From: Oscheius sp. JU75
Lineage: Eukaryota; Nematoda; Chromadorea; Rhabditida; Rhabditidae
Assembly: GCA_037178855.1 (NCBI GenBank)
Contig: JASJZC010000005.1
Span: forward strand, 620,001-684,000
Length of the DNA stretch: 64,000 nucleotides
Reading direction: 5' to 3'
Part shown: positions 23,807-37,200 of the stretch, piece by piece
How positions within the stretch are numbered: position 1 is the stretch's first letter
Layout: each line of letters opens with the position of its first letter
Translations under genes and position numbers: made by a program
Notes under the pieces: generated by a model
What the model was told of the DNA's origin: nothing
Databases searched by the model: none
Seen by the model: only the letters and a program-made list of their open reading frames with translations

Positions 23807-25521
23807 CTATCGAATGATGTCCTTCGTCTGCTTGAGCTTTTCGTTTCTCGGCATGGTCTTGAGCAGACGAGCCAGCGCCTCAAGCTCGTGCTTGACCTGC
23901 GTCGTCAGGTAAACCTCGTTCTCGAACATGAAGTCGAAAATGTCCTCCATGTTCGTGTTATCCAGTTCGATGGCCTTGGTCAACTTCGGCGAGAAGCGAA
24001 AATAAGGAATACCAAGACTGTGAGCCCATTCGCGAGCCTGTCCATCCAGCACGGCGTGACTGCTTGTGGCCTGATTCATGAACAGGGTGAAGAGCTTTTT
24101 TCCGCCTTCCCAAAGACGTCCGAGAGCGTACTTGAACTTGATCGGATCGATTCCGCCGAGCGGGGTCGTGGGCTCGTGGCCGCTTCCGAGTGACAAGATG
24201 ACACCGATTTCGTCGTGATTGGCCTGAAATATCTTACTAGTTTTTCTCTGTCTAAGGCTATCTTAATACGGTATACGTCCATTTTGAAACAAAAAACTCA
24301 CAATCTTTCTGAACTCTTCAATCTTCTTCAGCCTATGGAAGTCGGTGATGAGGTTCAGGCAGGGATTGTTGCAGACGATGGCCCCATCCGCGTGGTCATG
24401 GAAGCTGTCGAAGTAAACGGGGGCGGCTGAAGTGCTCCTGGCGGCCTTCCAGACCAGAATCTCCTTCGGATCCAGGTAGCCGTACTTTTCGAATTCCTTG
24501 CTCGGGATGTCGGGCGCGTAGGTACGGAAGAGGACCAAAGAGGCCGGCACGTCACGAATCTTCGCCGAAGTGACCATGATCTTGTGGCTTTGAATGTCCG
24601 CTAGACGGGTATGCTTGCCGAGGTACTTCCTCAGGGTCTTCTCGATTCCCCTGCTCGCGTGCTTCGGCAAGTAGTGACCGTTGTTGCCGCAGAAGACCTC
24701 GAGCTTCTCGCGCAGGAAAAGACGACGAACCTGGTCACAGGTGTAGCCTGAAAAAAGGGATCTAGACAGAGGCAGAGACAGATCCAGGAACCAACCACAT
24801 CCGAAGAGCAGACTGATGATGCCGCCGCAGCTCGTGCCTCCGATCCAATGCGTCCTGGACATGATGTTTTCGCCGTCTCCCATGGCTCTCTCAATGGCGA
24901 GAATGGTTCCGGCCACCAGGATTGCCTTGATTCCGCCGCCGTCCAGACTAACCAGGACCTTGTGATTCGGCTTCGGATTGGCCATGCGCTCGGTGACAAA
25001 GCGATGATTGACACCCGTGTGATGATTGTCTTGCTCCAGCGTGTTCAGATTCAACAGATTCATGTCTTTTTTGATGCGGGCACTCGCGAGATCCAGGGGA
25101 GTCTGCCCGGCATGGTTCTTGACCATCCAGGTCTGCTGTGGCATGGAAAGAGCTATCAGACCGCGAGCTGCGCTTCGCTGGTCGAACTTGGCAGCGTGGT
25201 GAAGCGGAATGTTGCCGTCCTTGTCCGGGATGACGATACTCTGATCAGCCAAGTAGTCGCGCACTATAGCCTCGAGGTTTCCTTCGGCGGCCAGGGCGCA
25301 CATGTTTCCGAGGTGGATAGACTGGAAACTTAGGGTTTGTGAGAGAGGCAGTGAACTTGATAGTCTACAAGGGACATTGGTTTAGGCGTCAGGACTGGGT
25401 AACAGCTACAGTAACAAGACAATGACAGAGAGATTACTCGAGTAAAACCTACATCACTTGTAGAGTAGGTTTCTGACGATTTTTGGTATCCTTTCCGAGG
25501 CGGCTGTTTTGGAGGCGGCAT
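23807..25521 (-). CDS. ankyrin-repeat patatin-like phospholipase (iPLA2 type)
   Basis: Calcium-independent phospholipase A2 type lipid hydrolase. Four exons in phase (25453-25521, 24796-25321, 24302-24747, 23807-24223) encode about 485 residues. The start is a short polar leader (MPPPKQPPRKGYQ). At least two ankyrin-like units follow (DKDGNIPLHHAAKF, NHAGQTPLDLAS). The patatin domain follows, with the glycine-rich oxyanion loop SLDGGGIKA, the nucleophile in GTSCGG (GxSxG) and the catalytic aspartate in HADGAIVCNNP. Ser and Asp form the catalytic dyad of the family. The layout recalls animal PLA2G6, but with fewer ankyrin repeats. The short intron at 24748-24795 is in frame with no stop, so its retention would still give an open product. 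Confidence 0.92.
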
Positions 25522-27878
25522 GAGCGACGAGTGTTCTCTTTGTCTACAGTTATTGTGCAGATTATTGAGTAGTTTTCGTTTTTTGAACTTTTTGAAAGAA
25601 AACAATGTAGAGAAGATAGGAACAGTTTGTGCAGGTTGGATCGTTCATTCAGAGACAGGACTCTCTGTATCCCTGTCTCTATATCCTTCTCGCTCTTTCG
25701 TTCTCTTTGCCTCTGTGTCTCTTTGTCTCGCCGTCTATCTGTCTCTTTGTATTATGTCTCTCTTTCTATTTTTCTCTTTTTCTCTTTGTTTCTCTGTCTC
25801 TTTGTCTCTACGTCTGCAAAAAATCAGCCGAGAGTTTTATTGGAGCCGTTCCTGGTCCACATACCGGGTCGGTTATCAGCACCGTGGTAACTATTGTTGG
25901 ATCCATACAGCATCCAATAATACTACCACGATGCTAACAACAACAACTTTCTCCTCATCCTCATGGCTCCCGAAAAACTGCTGACCGCCTCATTGTTCAT
26001 GCCAACATTCGTTCTCTCAACGATTTGCTTGAAATGTTTCCCATTGCCAAGAAACATATTCCAGTGGACTGTTCCGGGTACTGTGGATATCTGAACTCTG
26101 CTTCAAATGTTCAGGCCTTCTTTAATCTCTTGTCCGATTACGACAATAGAGGCTGAGTTTGATGTGCATAAATGTCGCAATGACCGTTACAAAAGTGGAT
26201 ACCTTACTCTTTATACCCCTCACCCTGTCACTCTGTCCCTTTCCCATCCTCTCTTACTGTCCGCATTTCATCAGTTTCAAGTACCCCATTCGAGTCTTTT
26301 TCTTGTCATCGGGGAAGTTCTGACCTCGCGGACACTTCCTGATCCCGGACACAGAGAGAGTCGTTCCGCGGAGTCTCTACTTTTATTAATTTTCGGAAGA
26401 AGAGGGAAAAGTTAAAGAAGAAGTAGAGGGACTAGATGGGAGTCATAAGAAGATTCTATTAATTCAGTTCATGAACTGGAAAGCAACATTCAAAATTCTT
26501 TACAGATAACAAAGCTTTTTCCTCCAAAAGGAAGACAATGTATATACTGCGTATATACATTATCTTCCTTTTGGTAAACTTTTTTTGTTATTGCAAATTG
26601 TTGCGACTAATTGAGTTGGACAATAACTCAGAAATTGGACGACGAATCTCATGACAGAGAGACAGACAGAGACACAGAGGCATAGACTGACCGACAGAGA
26701 AACGATGACGGAGTAAGAGGGAAACAGAGAGAATTAGAGAAAGATAGGCTGAGTCATTCTCCTTCTTTTTTTAGCCTTGGATTGCTTTTGAACCTTCAAC
26801 TGCTTTCAACCACCCACTATTTCCCAAGCTGAAGAACCATACTGTACAACTCTCATCGATAAAACATAGCAGGCTGAAAGGTTCCTACAAAAAATTTGCT
26901 GTTTCAAGCATTCTATAAAAGCCTCCCAACCGTTTTCAAACTGATACCTTTTTTACGTTCCTCTCCAGTGAAACCATTCCTCCCCCTCTTCCGCACAAAC
27001 ATTGACTAGCGCCGATAGCATCAGGGGGAGCCTGTCTCTCTGTCTCGTGTTAGCCGTATCCAGCTTACCAGTTAGCCTTATGACTCTGTCCATTTCGGCT
27101 TGTAGTGGCGTGGCGGGTTTTCTTAGGCTTAGACTAGGAAAACACGCCTCCTCCCCTTTAGAAAAAGTGTACCACTATCGGATAAGGGAGTGAGAGAGAG
27201 AGAGAGAGGGAGAAAGGGGGTCGGGCTTAGAAAAAGAGAGGGAAATTAATCAGAAGGGGAGCGGGCTGTCCGAAAGTTTTATGCCTAAGTTTTTGTTTGG
27301 AAGAGAGACAGTGTTCCGAAGGGAGTTACCGTGTTATAGGGAGGACAAGTGGAGGGAAAGTTCCTGCTTATGAAATACTGGCGAAACATTGTAAAAGCAA
27401 CTTTTTCTCATCGAGTAGTGGTCATGCAGGCTTGTAGTTTTCGGTGAGTTTCTGTTTTCAATAAAGTTATTCTGTTCTCTGAGCTTGTTGTTAGATTTTT
27501 TAGGTTCATCAGTTGAAGCGTCAGCACCTCTATATCAGTTCCTTGAAGCAATGTTTGAACGACTTCCAATTTTCAGTACTTTGAGGGGGAACATCTTACC
27601 AGTTTTTGATACAGACTAAGGACCACAGTGAAACTGGACAAGCTACTCTGGTATCTTCAATGACATGACACTGCAGAAGTTGTTAGCTATCAATTATAGA
27701 CCATGCTTATCCACACGCCGCTTTAGCTGGTTTTCTTACTGGATGTCTCATCAGGGGTGGCGACGGGGAACACAAGGTTGGGAGACAGACAGAGGCAGAG
27801 AAAGAGACAGAGACATTCCTTTGATCCCTTAGATCCCAACTCTTCCCATTGCCCTCGTTTGTCTGAAGAACCAGTAGG

Positions 27879-27915
<37 letters not shown>

Positions 27916-27981
27916 TAGCCGCCCCTTCCAAGTCGGGTCCAGCAGCCCGTTCTTTTCCTCCCCCACCAAGCCTGTCCCCAA
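25522..27981. other. intergenic region with low-complexity tracts and a hairpin
   Basis: About 2.5 kb with no supported exon. It contains CT-rich tracts (25662-25812), GAGACAGAG tracts (26655-26745, 27780-27812, 27877-27914) and the long inverted repeat at 26506-26591. An open frame of about 45 codons starting at the ATG near 25962 has no family I recognise. The right end should hold the promoter of the 26-exon gene. Confidence 0.45.
26506..26591. repeat. long near-perfect inverted repeat (hairpin)
   Basis: Inner arms 26524-26547 and 26551-26574 are 24 bp each and complementary except for one G:T-type mismatch, with a 3-base loop (TGC). After an unpaired stretch, 26506-26513 (ATAACAAA) pairs again with 26584-26591. 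Total span is 86 bp. It could be a miniature transposon relic, or a transcribed hairpin RNA if expressed. Nothing else in the window matches it by eye. Confidence 0.8.
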
Positions 27982-28232
27982 ATGCATCCGGCGACACGGC
28001 TCCTCGTCCTCTTGACTTTTACCTCAGCTAAGGAGGTCGCAGTTCCTCAACCTGCCTCACCCTATGGCCTCGTGAGTGAGTCGGCCGGGGCGGCTGTCTT
28101 TGAACTCAAACGACCTGGTTACTTGCGACAGCCTGTATTCAATCCTATACCTCCGCCTTCGGATCAGAAGTTCTTCCCGCCACCGGATATTCCTACGAGG
28201 CACAGGTGAGGCTTGAGACAGACAGAGAGAGG

Positions 28233-28273
<41 letters not shown>

Positions 28274-31200
28274 GCAACAATAATGTACATTTTCAGCATT
28301 GACGTTCCCTACCCAGTTCACAGTAAACGCCATGCAGCTCCCGATACTGACGAGGATTTCGACAGATTCCTACAAGCTCCCCACGAATGGGTTCATCACT
28401 CTTCCACTGGCAGCAAGCACAAGTTCTCTGTGAATAATTTGGGTCAATCCGACCAGGTTTTTCATCCCACTCCTTCTAAAACATGCAAAGCTTAGGTTCT
28501 GGAGCAGTTCTGGAGCGGAGCAAATGGCGGGAAACCATATGCGATCCCTGAAGGAAAGCTCGACTCCCACACCACCGTTGACACTGGAATTGAGAGCGGG
28601 GTGTCACAGGAAGAGCTGATTAGTAAGGGTTAGTGCTTTGAACAAAAACGTCTTGGAGAGTATCTACCGTTAGGCTTGTTAAGGGCTTCCTTTTGAACTT
28701 TCCTGAAAAAAATACCTTTTGCAAAACTCTCTAAGACTCCTTCTTCCAGACATTCAAGCCTCGCTGAAAAGGAGAAGTGGCGAGATCAGGAAGCTCACCA
28801 AAGGACGTTCTATCGACTATGCTTCGGTAGGCTGACACAAATCTTTTCGCTCACCACCATGAGTAAGAAACCTAGCAGTTTAGTTGTTATATGGAGAAAG
28901 TGAAACATGAAAGCTTTTCAGTACAACAGTTACTCATTTCCTTTCAGGCGACGTCTCAAGTGGAGAACAGCGGCTACAGTGTTTCAGGTAGCTTTATATG
29001 TTTCACTTTTTCCCAAGAGATACGGCTTTCGGCCACGAAAAAAAACACACAAAGGTGGAAAAGTGATAATAGAAACATTGCAATTGTAAAAGAATCAGAG
29101 TCATACTGGTAATGTTTCAACAAAAACATACATATCATAGTTATTGCATGTTTACTTATTATGCCACCTTTTTTCGAAACAAATATTCTGCTTGATAGAT
29201 TGACAGAGGCTTCACATAATGTACAAGAATCAGGTCGCCGATATTAAATCGTTCCATTACCACTCTGGTCGTACTACCAAGGTCTAAATTCTCGTTTGTT
29301 TCACGATACCTGTTATATCCGGTCAGACTGAGAAAAGTTGCTATCGATACAGGCTGAAAAAATTCGAAAAAAAAAACAATTTTGTCCCCCAGCTAATTTC
29401 CAAGTTTCGCTAACCCTAGATCCAGATTCTAACTCTCTCAGCGGCTGGTCTCCACCCGACGTCGTCAAGTTTGAGGGCTATGATGGTAATTTTTTTTCTA
29501 ATCCGAGACAGTGAGACAGAGAGACAGATAGTTCGAAACTAATGTGTGTTGTGAACTAATCTACCATACAGGCCTCTCTCCAATTCCGAGAAATTTCGAG
29601 GACGACGGGAAGGTAAGAGGTGAAGGAGCTATGCGACTACCGACCAGCTACAGACTAGCTATCTGGAAGCGACCGCCTCTCGGAGCACCGATTTTCATTC
29701 ACAGTGTGTTTACTAACATTTTTCTCTTACTTTTCATAACGTGTAGGAATAGAAATCTGGAAACCTTATTCCAGTAAAATGTGATAACCCAAATCTAACT
29801 GTCTTCGCTGAGATGTTACACGATTCAAAAAGCTTAGGTTTCAGGAAGGCTGTATAATGGGCATGCTCTTGACTGTCCTTCAAAAACAGAAAAATATTTC
29901 TTTGAGCATAGTGAGCAAAAAATGTTTTGCTTCACCCAGCTCTCTAAAAGTTGCCAAGAAGAAATGAATAAGGAGAGCATTTTGTTTTAAAAAGACTATA
30001 AACCTAACAGATTCACGTAGGCGTCATTCAAAAGAGTGTTTCTACCGAAGCCAAAACAGCTGTCAAACTACTTATGTACCAGACAGTTACCTAAAGAAAA
30101 GAGAAGGGCAGGCAATACTGCCTTCTCGGACGTCTTTTCGGGCACGTTCCTAAAAGTTTATGTTTCAAGAAGATGACATAATGGGCCCTTTTTGCTGTCC
30201 TGTTCTGGCGACATTCCACAAATAAAGACTAAAGAGTTGTCAAAAAGGTTTTGTTTCACTGTCTGCATCTATGAACTAGGCTGTATTTGCTGATATTCGA
30301 ATGACTGGGTGGCACCGAATAAAAACTGAAGGAAAAGTAAGCAAAACTTCCAGGACCCGTACCCTCCTCCCCTCGCGTATTTCCCTACGCTCTTCCCAAA
30401 GCCATAGATGGTTCGGCCCCCAAGTCCAAGACCAGTCAGGCCATAGCCGAGGCTTGTATCCCCTGTGCCAATAACCAGGAAAATGGAGAGACAGGTAGGA
30501 GGAATGGCTTCGAGATTAGCACCTAACACCCAGCTTTGACTGACGCAAAATTCTCAGTTCAGCTTCTGCTTTTGGTTCAGAGCAGGACGATGGTGGGTCT
30601 CGAGAGGAAGAAGATTACAGTAATTCAAAAGAAATAGTCGCTGGGTCTCGAGGCGAAGTAGCTACAATATCCCAGAAAAATCTTGAGGCTGGGAAAAACT
30701 ATAGCGACCAAGTGGAAAAGAGTACCGGGAGCCCTCAAAGTAAAAACGGTATTGAAGAGAAGAATACAGTATCCTCTGGAACACATGGGTCTCGAGGCGC
30801 AGAGGGATACCGTAACCCAGAGGAAGTGGTCACCGTATCCAGTCCAGGGTCTCGAGACGAAGGAGGCCACAGTATTGCAGTAGAAACCGTTACAGTACTC
30901 TCTGGAAGGCTTGATTCTCGGCATGAAAAAGGTTACAGTGCCCCTTCGCCTACAGTATCCAATTCCCAAGCTCCCGTCTACATTCTCGGACCCATGCCAC
31001 CTGGAATCTCTCCTCCTTGGGAAGGAAAACCTGAGCTGACTGTTCCTTTCAGTGGCTTCAAGACCTCGGTCGAGGTACCACCAGGGTCTCTGACTGGGTC
31101 AAAGGCTACAACAACCCAGAAAACTTCTATGAGTCTGGATTTCCTCAAGGGACCCAAAATGGACAGGAATATGGAGACAGTGGCTCAAGGAAATGAAGAC

Positions 31201-34200
31201 TATGAGGAGGAGACGGAACAGCTCGTCCCGATGTCCCAGTTCGCTCCCGTACCACCTCGGATGACTGAATTCTATCGGGAAAAGGAGACGGAAATCACTG
31301 CAGTAACCGAAGAGACACATGAAGAGGTGACCTTCGCTCCGGGACCTGTAGAAAATGAGGCGGGAATCACGGTAACCCCTCTTGATTCTCGAACGGAACC
31401 TGCAGTAACCCAAAGAGTCACTGAAGAACCACCAAAGTTTGGAGGAAGGTCTCGCAACGAGAAGACCACAGTATTGGAGTCTTGGAACGAAGCTACAGTA
31501 ACTCCAAATGAATTCGAAAACAACAAAAAAGAACACATTGAAGCTCTGAGCTTCATTACAGGTCCCAAAGAACCTGAGTCTGGGTCTCAGGAAGACGATA
31601 CAGTAGCCCAGAAGCCTACAAACTTCTCGTCAGTACCCTTGGTTGGGTCCCACAGCGAAGATGAATCTACGGTAACTACAGTAGCCGTGGATGAGTCGGA
31701 AGAAAAGTCCCAACACGTTTTCACATCTACAGTACCCTCTGAAACTTCCACAGTTCAACGACCCCTTCCCGAGATTCCAAAATACCCTCTCGGCCTGCTT
31801 TTCTTCCCTTCAGGACCCCAAAATGGGTCTCGACCCGAAGAGGAGAACAATCTAGAGATCGAGAAGGTACGGGTGGAGGCTGCTAATGTGCTTATGCCTG
31901 TTGCTTCTACTGCTTTTCCACCGCTTGAGTTTAAAAAACTGAAAGGTGACCGTGACAGTCCAGGAAATGCAATTGCAGCTCCCGTGGCAGCTCCACAACG
32001 AGCGACGGAGGAAAAGAAGACGGAAGAGAGTGGTGAGTCTTGGGCAAACAGTGCGAATGGGTGAATATAGAACGACTGTTCAGCTTGATTTAGATAGTTG
32101 TTGAAACAAAAAAACCTTTGTATCAGAAGCTCTAAAGAAGCCATGTGGCTTGAGAAAATACAGGTATGAATTAAAGACAACTGTGAACTTCTGAAAGAGA
32201 GCCGATTAGCGTCACATAGTCACAAGTACTGTCAAACCCCGTTGGATGATCAGCTTCTGAAAAGAACCTTCGAGGCTCTCTCTAAAGGTTCTATGTTTCA
32301 AGTGGTGTACAAAAGGGCAGACGCTTGACTTTACTCAATAAGTTGCTGAAACTGATTTTTTCAAAAATGAATTCAGATGCGAGCTACAGCAGTGGTGGCA
32401 CCTCAGCTCCTGCTCCTTCCGCTCCTGGTAACCAATTTCTTCCGATATTTCACCTTTTTTACCTTGGCTGTCGGTTCATATTGTGCCAATTTATAGGTCC
32501 GTCTGTCGCCGTCTCTGCTCCGGAACCACCTCCCTTGCCGGAAGTTGCCTCTCCAGGTTATGCTTCGGGTAAGTTCTAAAAGTTAAGCTACTCTTCCGGA
32601 ACAATATGGCTTTTCCCAAAGATTCACCGCTCTGCAAGGTTGTAGTGCTTTCCAAGCTCAAACCGTTCAAAAAGGGAATGACAGTAGCATAGCAGAAAGT
32701 CCCTTTTTACTAAACTTGAGACGTTGGACATTAGGAGCTGACACCAGCCAATATAAGTTGACATTTTTAGCTTAGCGCTAGCAACAGGTGGCGCAGCCGT
32801 CTTTCTGGATCGGGCCAGTTTGGCCCGGAACAGGTTGTACTGAAACGGAACAATTATTCAATCCGGGCCAGTATGGTCCGATGCCCGACTTGTTTTTCTA
32901 TTAGAACACTCCTATACTAAACTTGAAACTTTTGTTTTGTTGAGCAACACTCATGTCAGAAAATGTCAGTTTCATTGCGGGAAAGCAAACACGAACTTAT
33001 CCACTGGATTTGTGAAACCAAAATGAGAAAAAGTTGATCTACTTTTATCGCAAGACGAAAAATAAAGTTTGTTAGTAAATGTTGCACAGAATCTTGTGGT
33101 AACCAATTTCGCTTCTTAGGCTTCTTTATGTCACAGCTGAAACCTAAAATGTATGATCAAATTTCAGACCTGTCAAATGTCATTTTGACTCGAAAACTTG
33201 CCTCGTACCCTTTCCCTATCCTAATTTTTAGTGATCGAGACACCAGCACCTGTCCCTGCCCCAGCACCAGAGTCTCCAGCTTCGGTATCAGCGCCTGCTT
33301 CAAGCTCCAGTAATTTTCCTCTCACTTTCTTTTTGGTTACGGTAAACATTTGTAGCAGTCCCAGCTCCAGCTGTTTCTGTTTCTCGGCCTGCTCCGGCTT
33401 CCACTCCCGTTACAGCTCCAGTCTCAAGCTACTGTAATTATTTGACTATTATGTTTCACTGCTTGCAGAAAAGGATTTCGGATAAATTCAAAAAAATTAC
33501 TCATAGGACATTGGTTTTAAATCAAAAATTGATTGTAGTGTATTTTATGAGGAATTTTTCCAGCCGCCCCAGCTCCGATAGCTCCGGAAACTGTTCCAGT
33601 TGCCGCACATCAACAGACAAGTTATTGTAAGTTTCAACCATTCTATAAGAGCACGTATAGCTTATAGGGGACATTTTCGGATTCGTCAGTAGTCGAAGTG
33701 TTTTATTTTTGAAAAGACTGTTCATTTCTGGTGGTATGCTGCCAATAAATGGGCACAATACGAAAAAATGATCCTACCAAGCCGGAAACAGCCCGACTTG
33801 ATAGGATCGATCAAGCCAAACCAAACCAAGTCAAGCCGGCTTGATGGGGTGTCTTGTATCCTAAACCTAAGGTGACCCAAGCCAAATCATCTTGATCAAG
33901 CCGGCTTGTCGGCCAAAACCGGCCTTGCTTGGCTCGAGTTGCTCAAGTATAATGCTAACCTCCCGCCGCAAAATTTAATACATGCCGTTTATGAATCGTA
34001 GCAATGACAGTTTTAGCAGCTCCAGCTCCTTCTACTTCCAGTGTTCCAGCTCCCAGTCATCGTAAAACTGTTTCCATTATCTCTCAAAAAATACTTTCAG
34101 CAGCTCCTGCTTCTCAACCTGCTTCAAAAGAAAGTAAGTAAGAACGACTTATTACAACCAATTTTTAGCATCTTATGGTGTTCCCGAAGAATCTGCTCCA

Positions 34201-37200
34201 GCCCCTCCTCCCGAGTCTCAAGAGATTCCTGTCCCTGCTGCTCCTCAGGGTCAGTTCCGTCTCTGCCTGTAGCACAAAAACAAAGAGGGCATCCCTAATA
34301 TTGAAGCGTTTCAGAATCCGAAAAGCAAGAACTCGCTCCACCACCTTCCAGTTCCTATGGTTCTAATCCAGCTCCAGAGGCACATTCTTATTCGATACCA
34401 GTACCGGCTCCGGCTCCTTCAGCCTCCGTTCCTGCCGCACCCGTTCCATATTCGGTTCCGGCCCCTTCTGCCCCAAAATCTGGACAAGAAGAAGAAAGTT
34501 CCTACTCGACTGCACAAACTAGTACAGGCTCACAAGGTAAGCTTTAGATAGTTTTGTGTTTCCGAAGTAGTAGATAAGTCCTTTCATTTCGCATGCGATT
34601 CATTACCACGAAAGTCGAACTTTTCCAGTATCTTCTTCTGGCAGTTCTTCCCAGTCGTCCAGCAGTTCATCTGGCTCCCACCAAACTGACTTCTCCTCGT
34701 CAGGCTCCTCAGCCATTCAACCAGTAGCTGCTGCCTCCCAGGAGAGTGAGGAAGCCGAGGATATTTCCAGTCCTTCTGGAGGCTATGGGTCATCTGGAAC
34801 CTCAAACACTGGTACCGGAGAGACAGAATCAATTCCTGAGGGTCCCCTACCATCGCCCAGTTCCTCAGGAACCTATTCTTCCGGATCTGAAAGCTCTTCA
34901 GCCTCTCAGAGTACCTCGGGAGAGTACAGTACTGGTTCAAGCGGGCATTCAGCGTCTTCTGGAGGCTCAGGATCTTCCTCAGTCTCTCAGAGCTCTTCGG
35001 GAGGTTATACCAGTGAATCAGGATCATCTGGAAACACTGAAGACGGCTCTGAAACTTCTTCTGGTGGTTACAGCGGGTCAAGCGGAGCAATTGGTTCTTC
35101 AGGGGGATACAGTGGCTCTTCATCTGGTTTACAAAGTACCTCTGGATCGGCTGGAGCTTATTCTTCTGGTTCAGAACAAGGTACTGGATTAGAATCTTCT
35201 TCTAAAGCCTCTTTAGGTCTGCGTTTGTCTCTCTTTATCTCTGTCTCTCTGTCACTGTCCCTGTTTTCATTCCAATTTCTAGGCTCCTCCAGCTCCTCCG
35301 GGAGCCACAGCGCTGCTTCTTCAGCTTCCTCTGCCTCTTCAGTTTCTTCCGGTAGCTCTAGTTCCTATTCCTCTGGTTCTGAAGAAACTCCTGCCTCTTC
35401 TGGAGCCTCCGGATTTGAATCCAGTAGCTCCTCAGGATCTTCTTATCCGTCTGGATCATCCGCTAGTTCTTCTGGAGCCTCAGGATCTTCTAGAAGCTAC
35501 AGTTCTGCTGCGAGTGCTCCTTCCGAGGCTTCTTCTTCCAGCTATGGTAGTTCCTCGAACTCTGCCTCCAGCGCTGGATCCTACACAACTGGAAATACTG
35601 GTGGAGCTGCAGAGACTGTAGCTGGAACGGAATCGACTGGAAGTTCAAGTTCATCTTCATCCTCTTCCGGTTCCTCAAGCTCTTATTCTGCTGGTTCTTC
35701 TAGCTCAACCGGCTCCCAAACAGCCTCGTCTTCATCTTACGCCACAGCTGGAAGCTCCCAATCTACGGGATCTCAAACTTATTCAATGTCCGGCTCGGCC
35801 GGGGACGAGGAAACTGCCCATGAAGTGGCTCCTCACGTGTCTTATGTCCCGGCAGCTGAACTGCCTGGCGATGAGGGCTCATACACAAATGTTGATGCGA
35901 ACCAGGAGGAGCACAACAAGCCGACGACGTATATCAATACAGAGACGTGAGTTATTTGTTTGAAAGACGGATAGAGACAAATAGACCGAAAAACTGAGAC
36001 AGAGCTTTTCAGAGAAGAACATGCTCAAGAAGTACAAGGAGGTGAAGGAGATGCTGATACAAGGATCAAGGCTAGTATTTTTTACACACAAGCTCTTAGA
36101 AGAATATGAATCACAAACCCATTGTCTTTTTGCAACTAAAATTTCATAGCCAAGCCCTGAAACACAACTTTTCAGGTCGCACCCGCTTCCTATGCCACCA
36201 GTTCTAATAGTGAACTTCCGGCAGTGTCTGGTAATGCCGAGTCGACAGTAGGAACGCAGCAGACTTCTCACTCAGGCGAGCTTTTTCATAATACCATCAA
36301 ACTAGCCCCAGTTGTTCGCCAAACGAAAAAATATGTAGAGTTTGAAACACGATATATTCAGGATCCTACCAACAGCCTCAGCCACAACCACAACAGCCAC
36401 AACAGACCTTCTTGCCATCGCAGTCTGTCTCTCCAGCTCAACCTGTCGGAATTCCTCAGCCAGTGAGTGTGAGATCCGGCTTTTAGGTCTTGCTATTAGA
36501 GAGTATAGCCACACCACTGTTAAGAGTCAAACGTGAAACAGTATGATATATGTTCTAACCAGACATGAGCTTTGGGTCCGGAAATGCCGGCCTTGTTCGA
36601 GAGCATATTTAGTGCTCAAGGTGCGCAACAGAAAACAGCTCGAGAGTTCAAGGTTGCATTTTTCCTGCTTTACAACTTTGCAAAACACTGCAAAGTTAAA
36701 TAATATAATCTGAAAACCATATTGTTTCCAATGACCGAACAATAATTATGGAGACAGTAAAACAATGAACGGAATCAGGAAAAAAGTGTTTAGGGGGCAA
36801 TTTCGAAGTATAAAAACTTCCAGGCTCTCCAACTACCGCAGCCACAATCCCCTGCTCCAATTCCAGCAGCGATTCCATCGATCTATCAGCCGCAACAAGG
36901 TGGATATGTACAGCCGTTGCCTTATCATCAACCGACAAGAGTTTGGCCAGTGCCACCGGCATTCCCTCAACAGTCACAGTCCTACCAACAGGTGAGAGAG
37001 ACAGACAGAGTGTTCAGTTTTACCAGCTTGTGTCTTACTGAAACTTCAGTGTTTTCGGAGCTTTATGTTTCAAAATTATCTTAGAAGCTTTCTAACTATC
37101 CTTCGTTCTTACCTTTACAATTTGCAAGAGGCGTCCGTCTGCGACATAAGTCAACTCTAATCTGGGATAACACTTGACAATGTTTGTGGACTTTTTCTGT

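Noticed and set aside
30354-30407. Idea that the large matrix protein is two genes, the first ending at the TAG near 30405
   Set aside because: The alternative donor at 29620 keeps one continuous frame through all later exons, and total length and phases close. The short form is kept only as a possible isoform.
30625-31568. Long minus-strand open frames opposite exon 9
   Set aside because: They are shadows of the repetitive plus-strand exon. No start or splice structure, and the composition mirrors the repeat.
33770-33945. CRISPR-like array from the repeated CAAGCC words
   Set aside because: Repeats are irregular, palindromic and intronic in a eukaryotic gene. No regular spacers.
34584-35123. 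179-codon minus-strand frame opposite the Ser/Gly exon
   Set aside because: Antisense shadow of Ser/Gly codon repeats.
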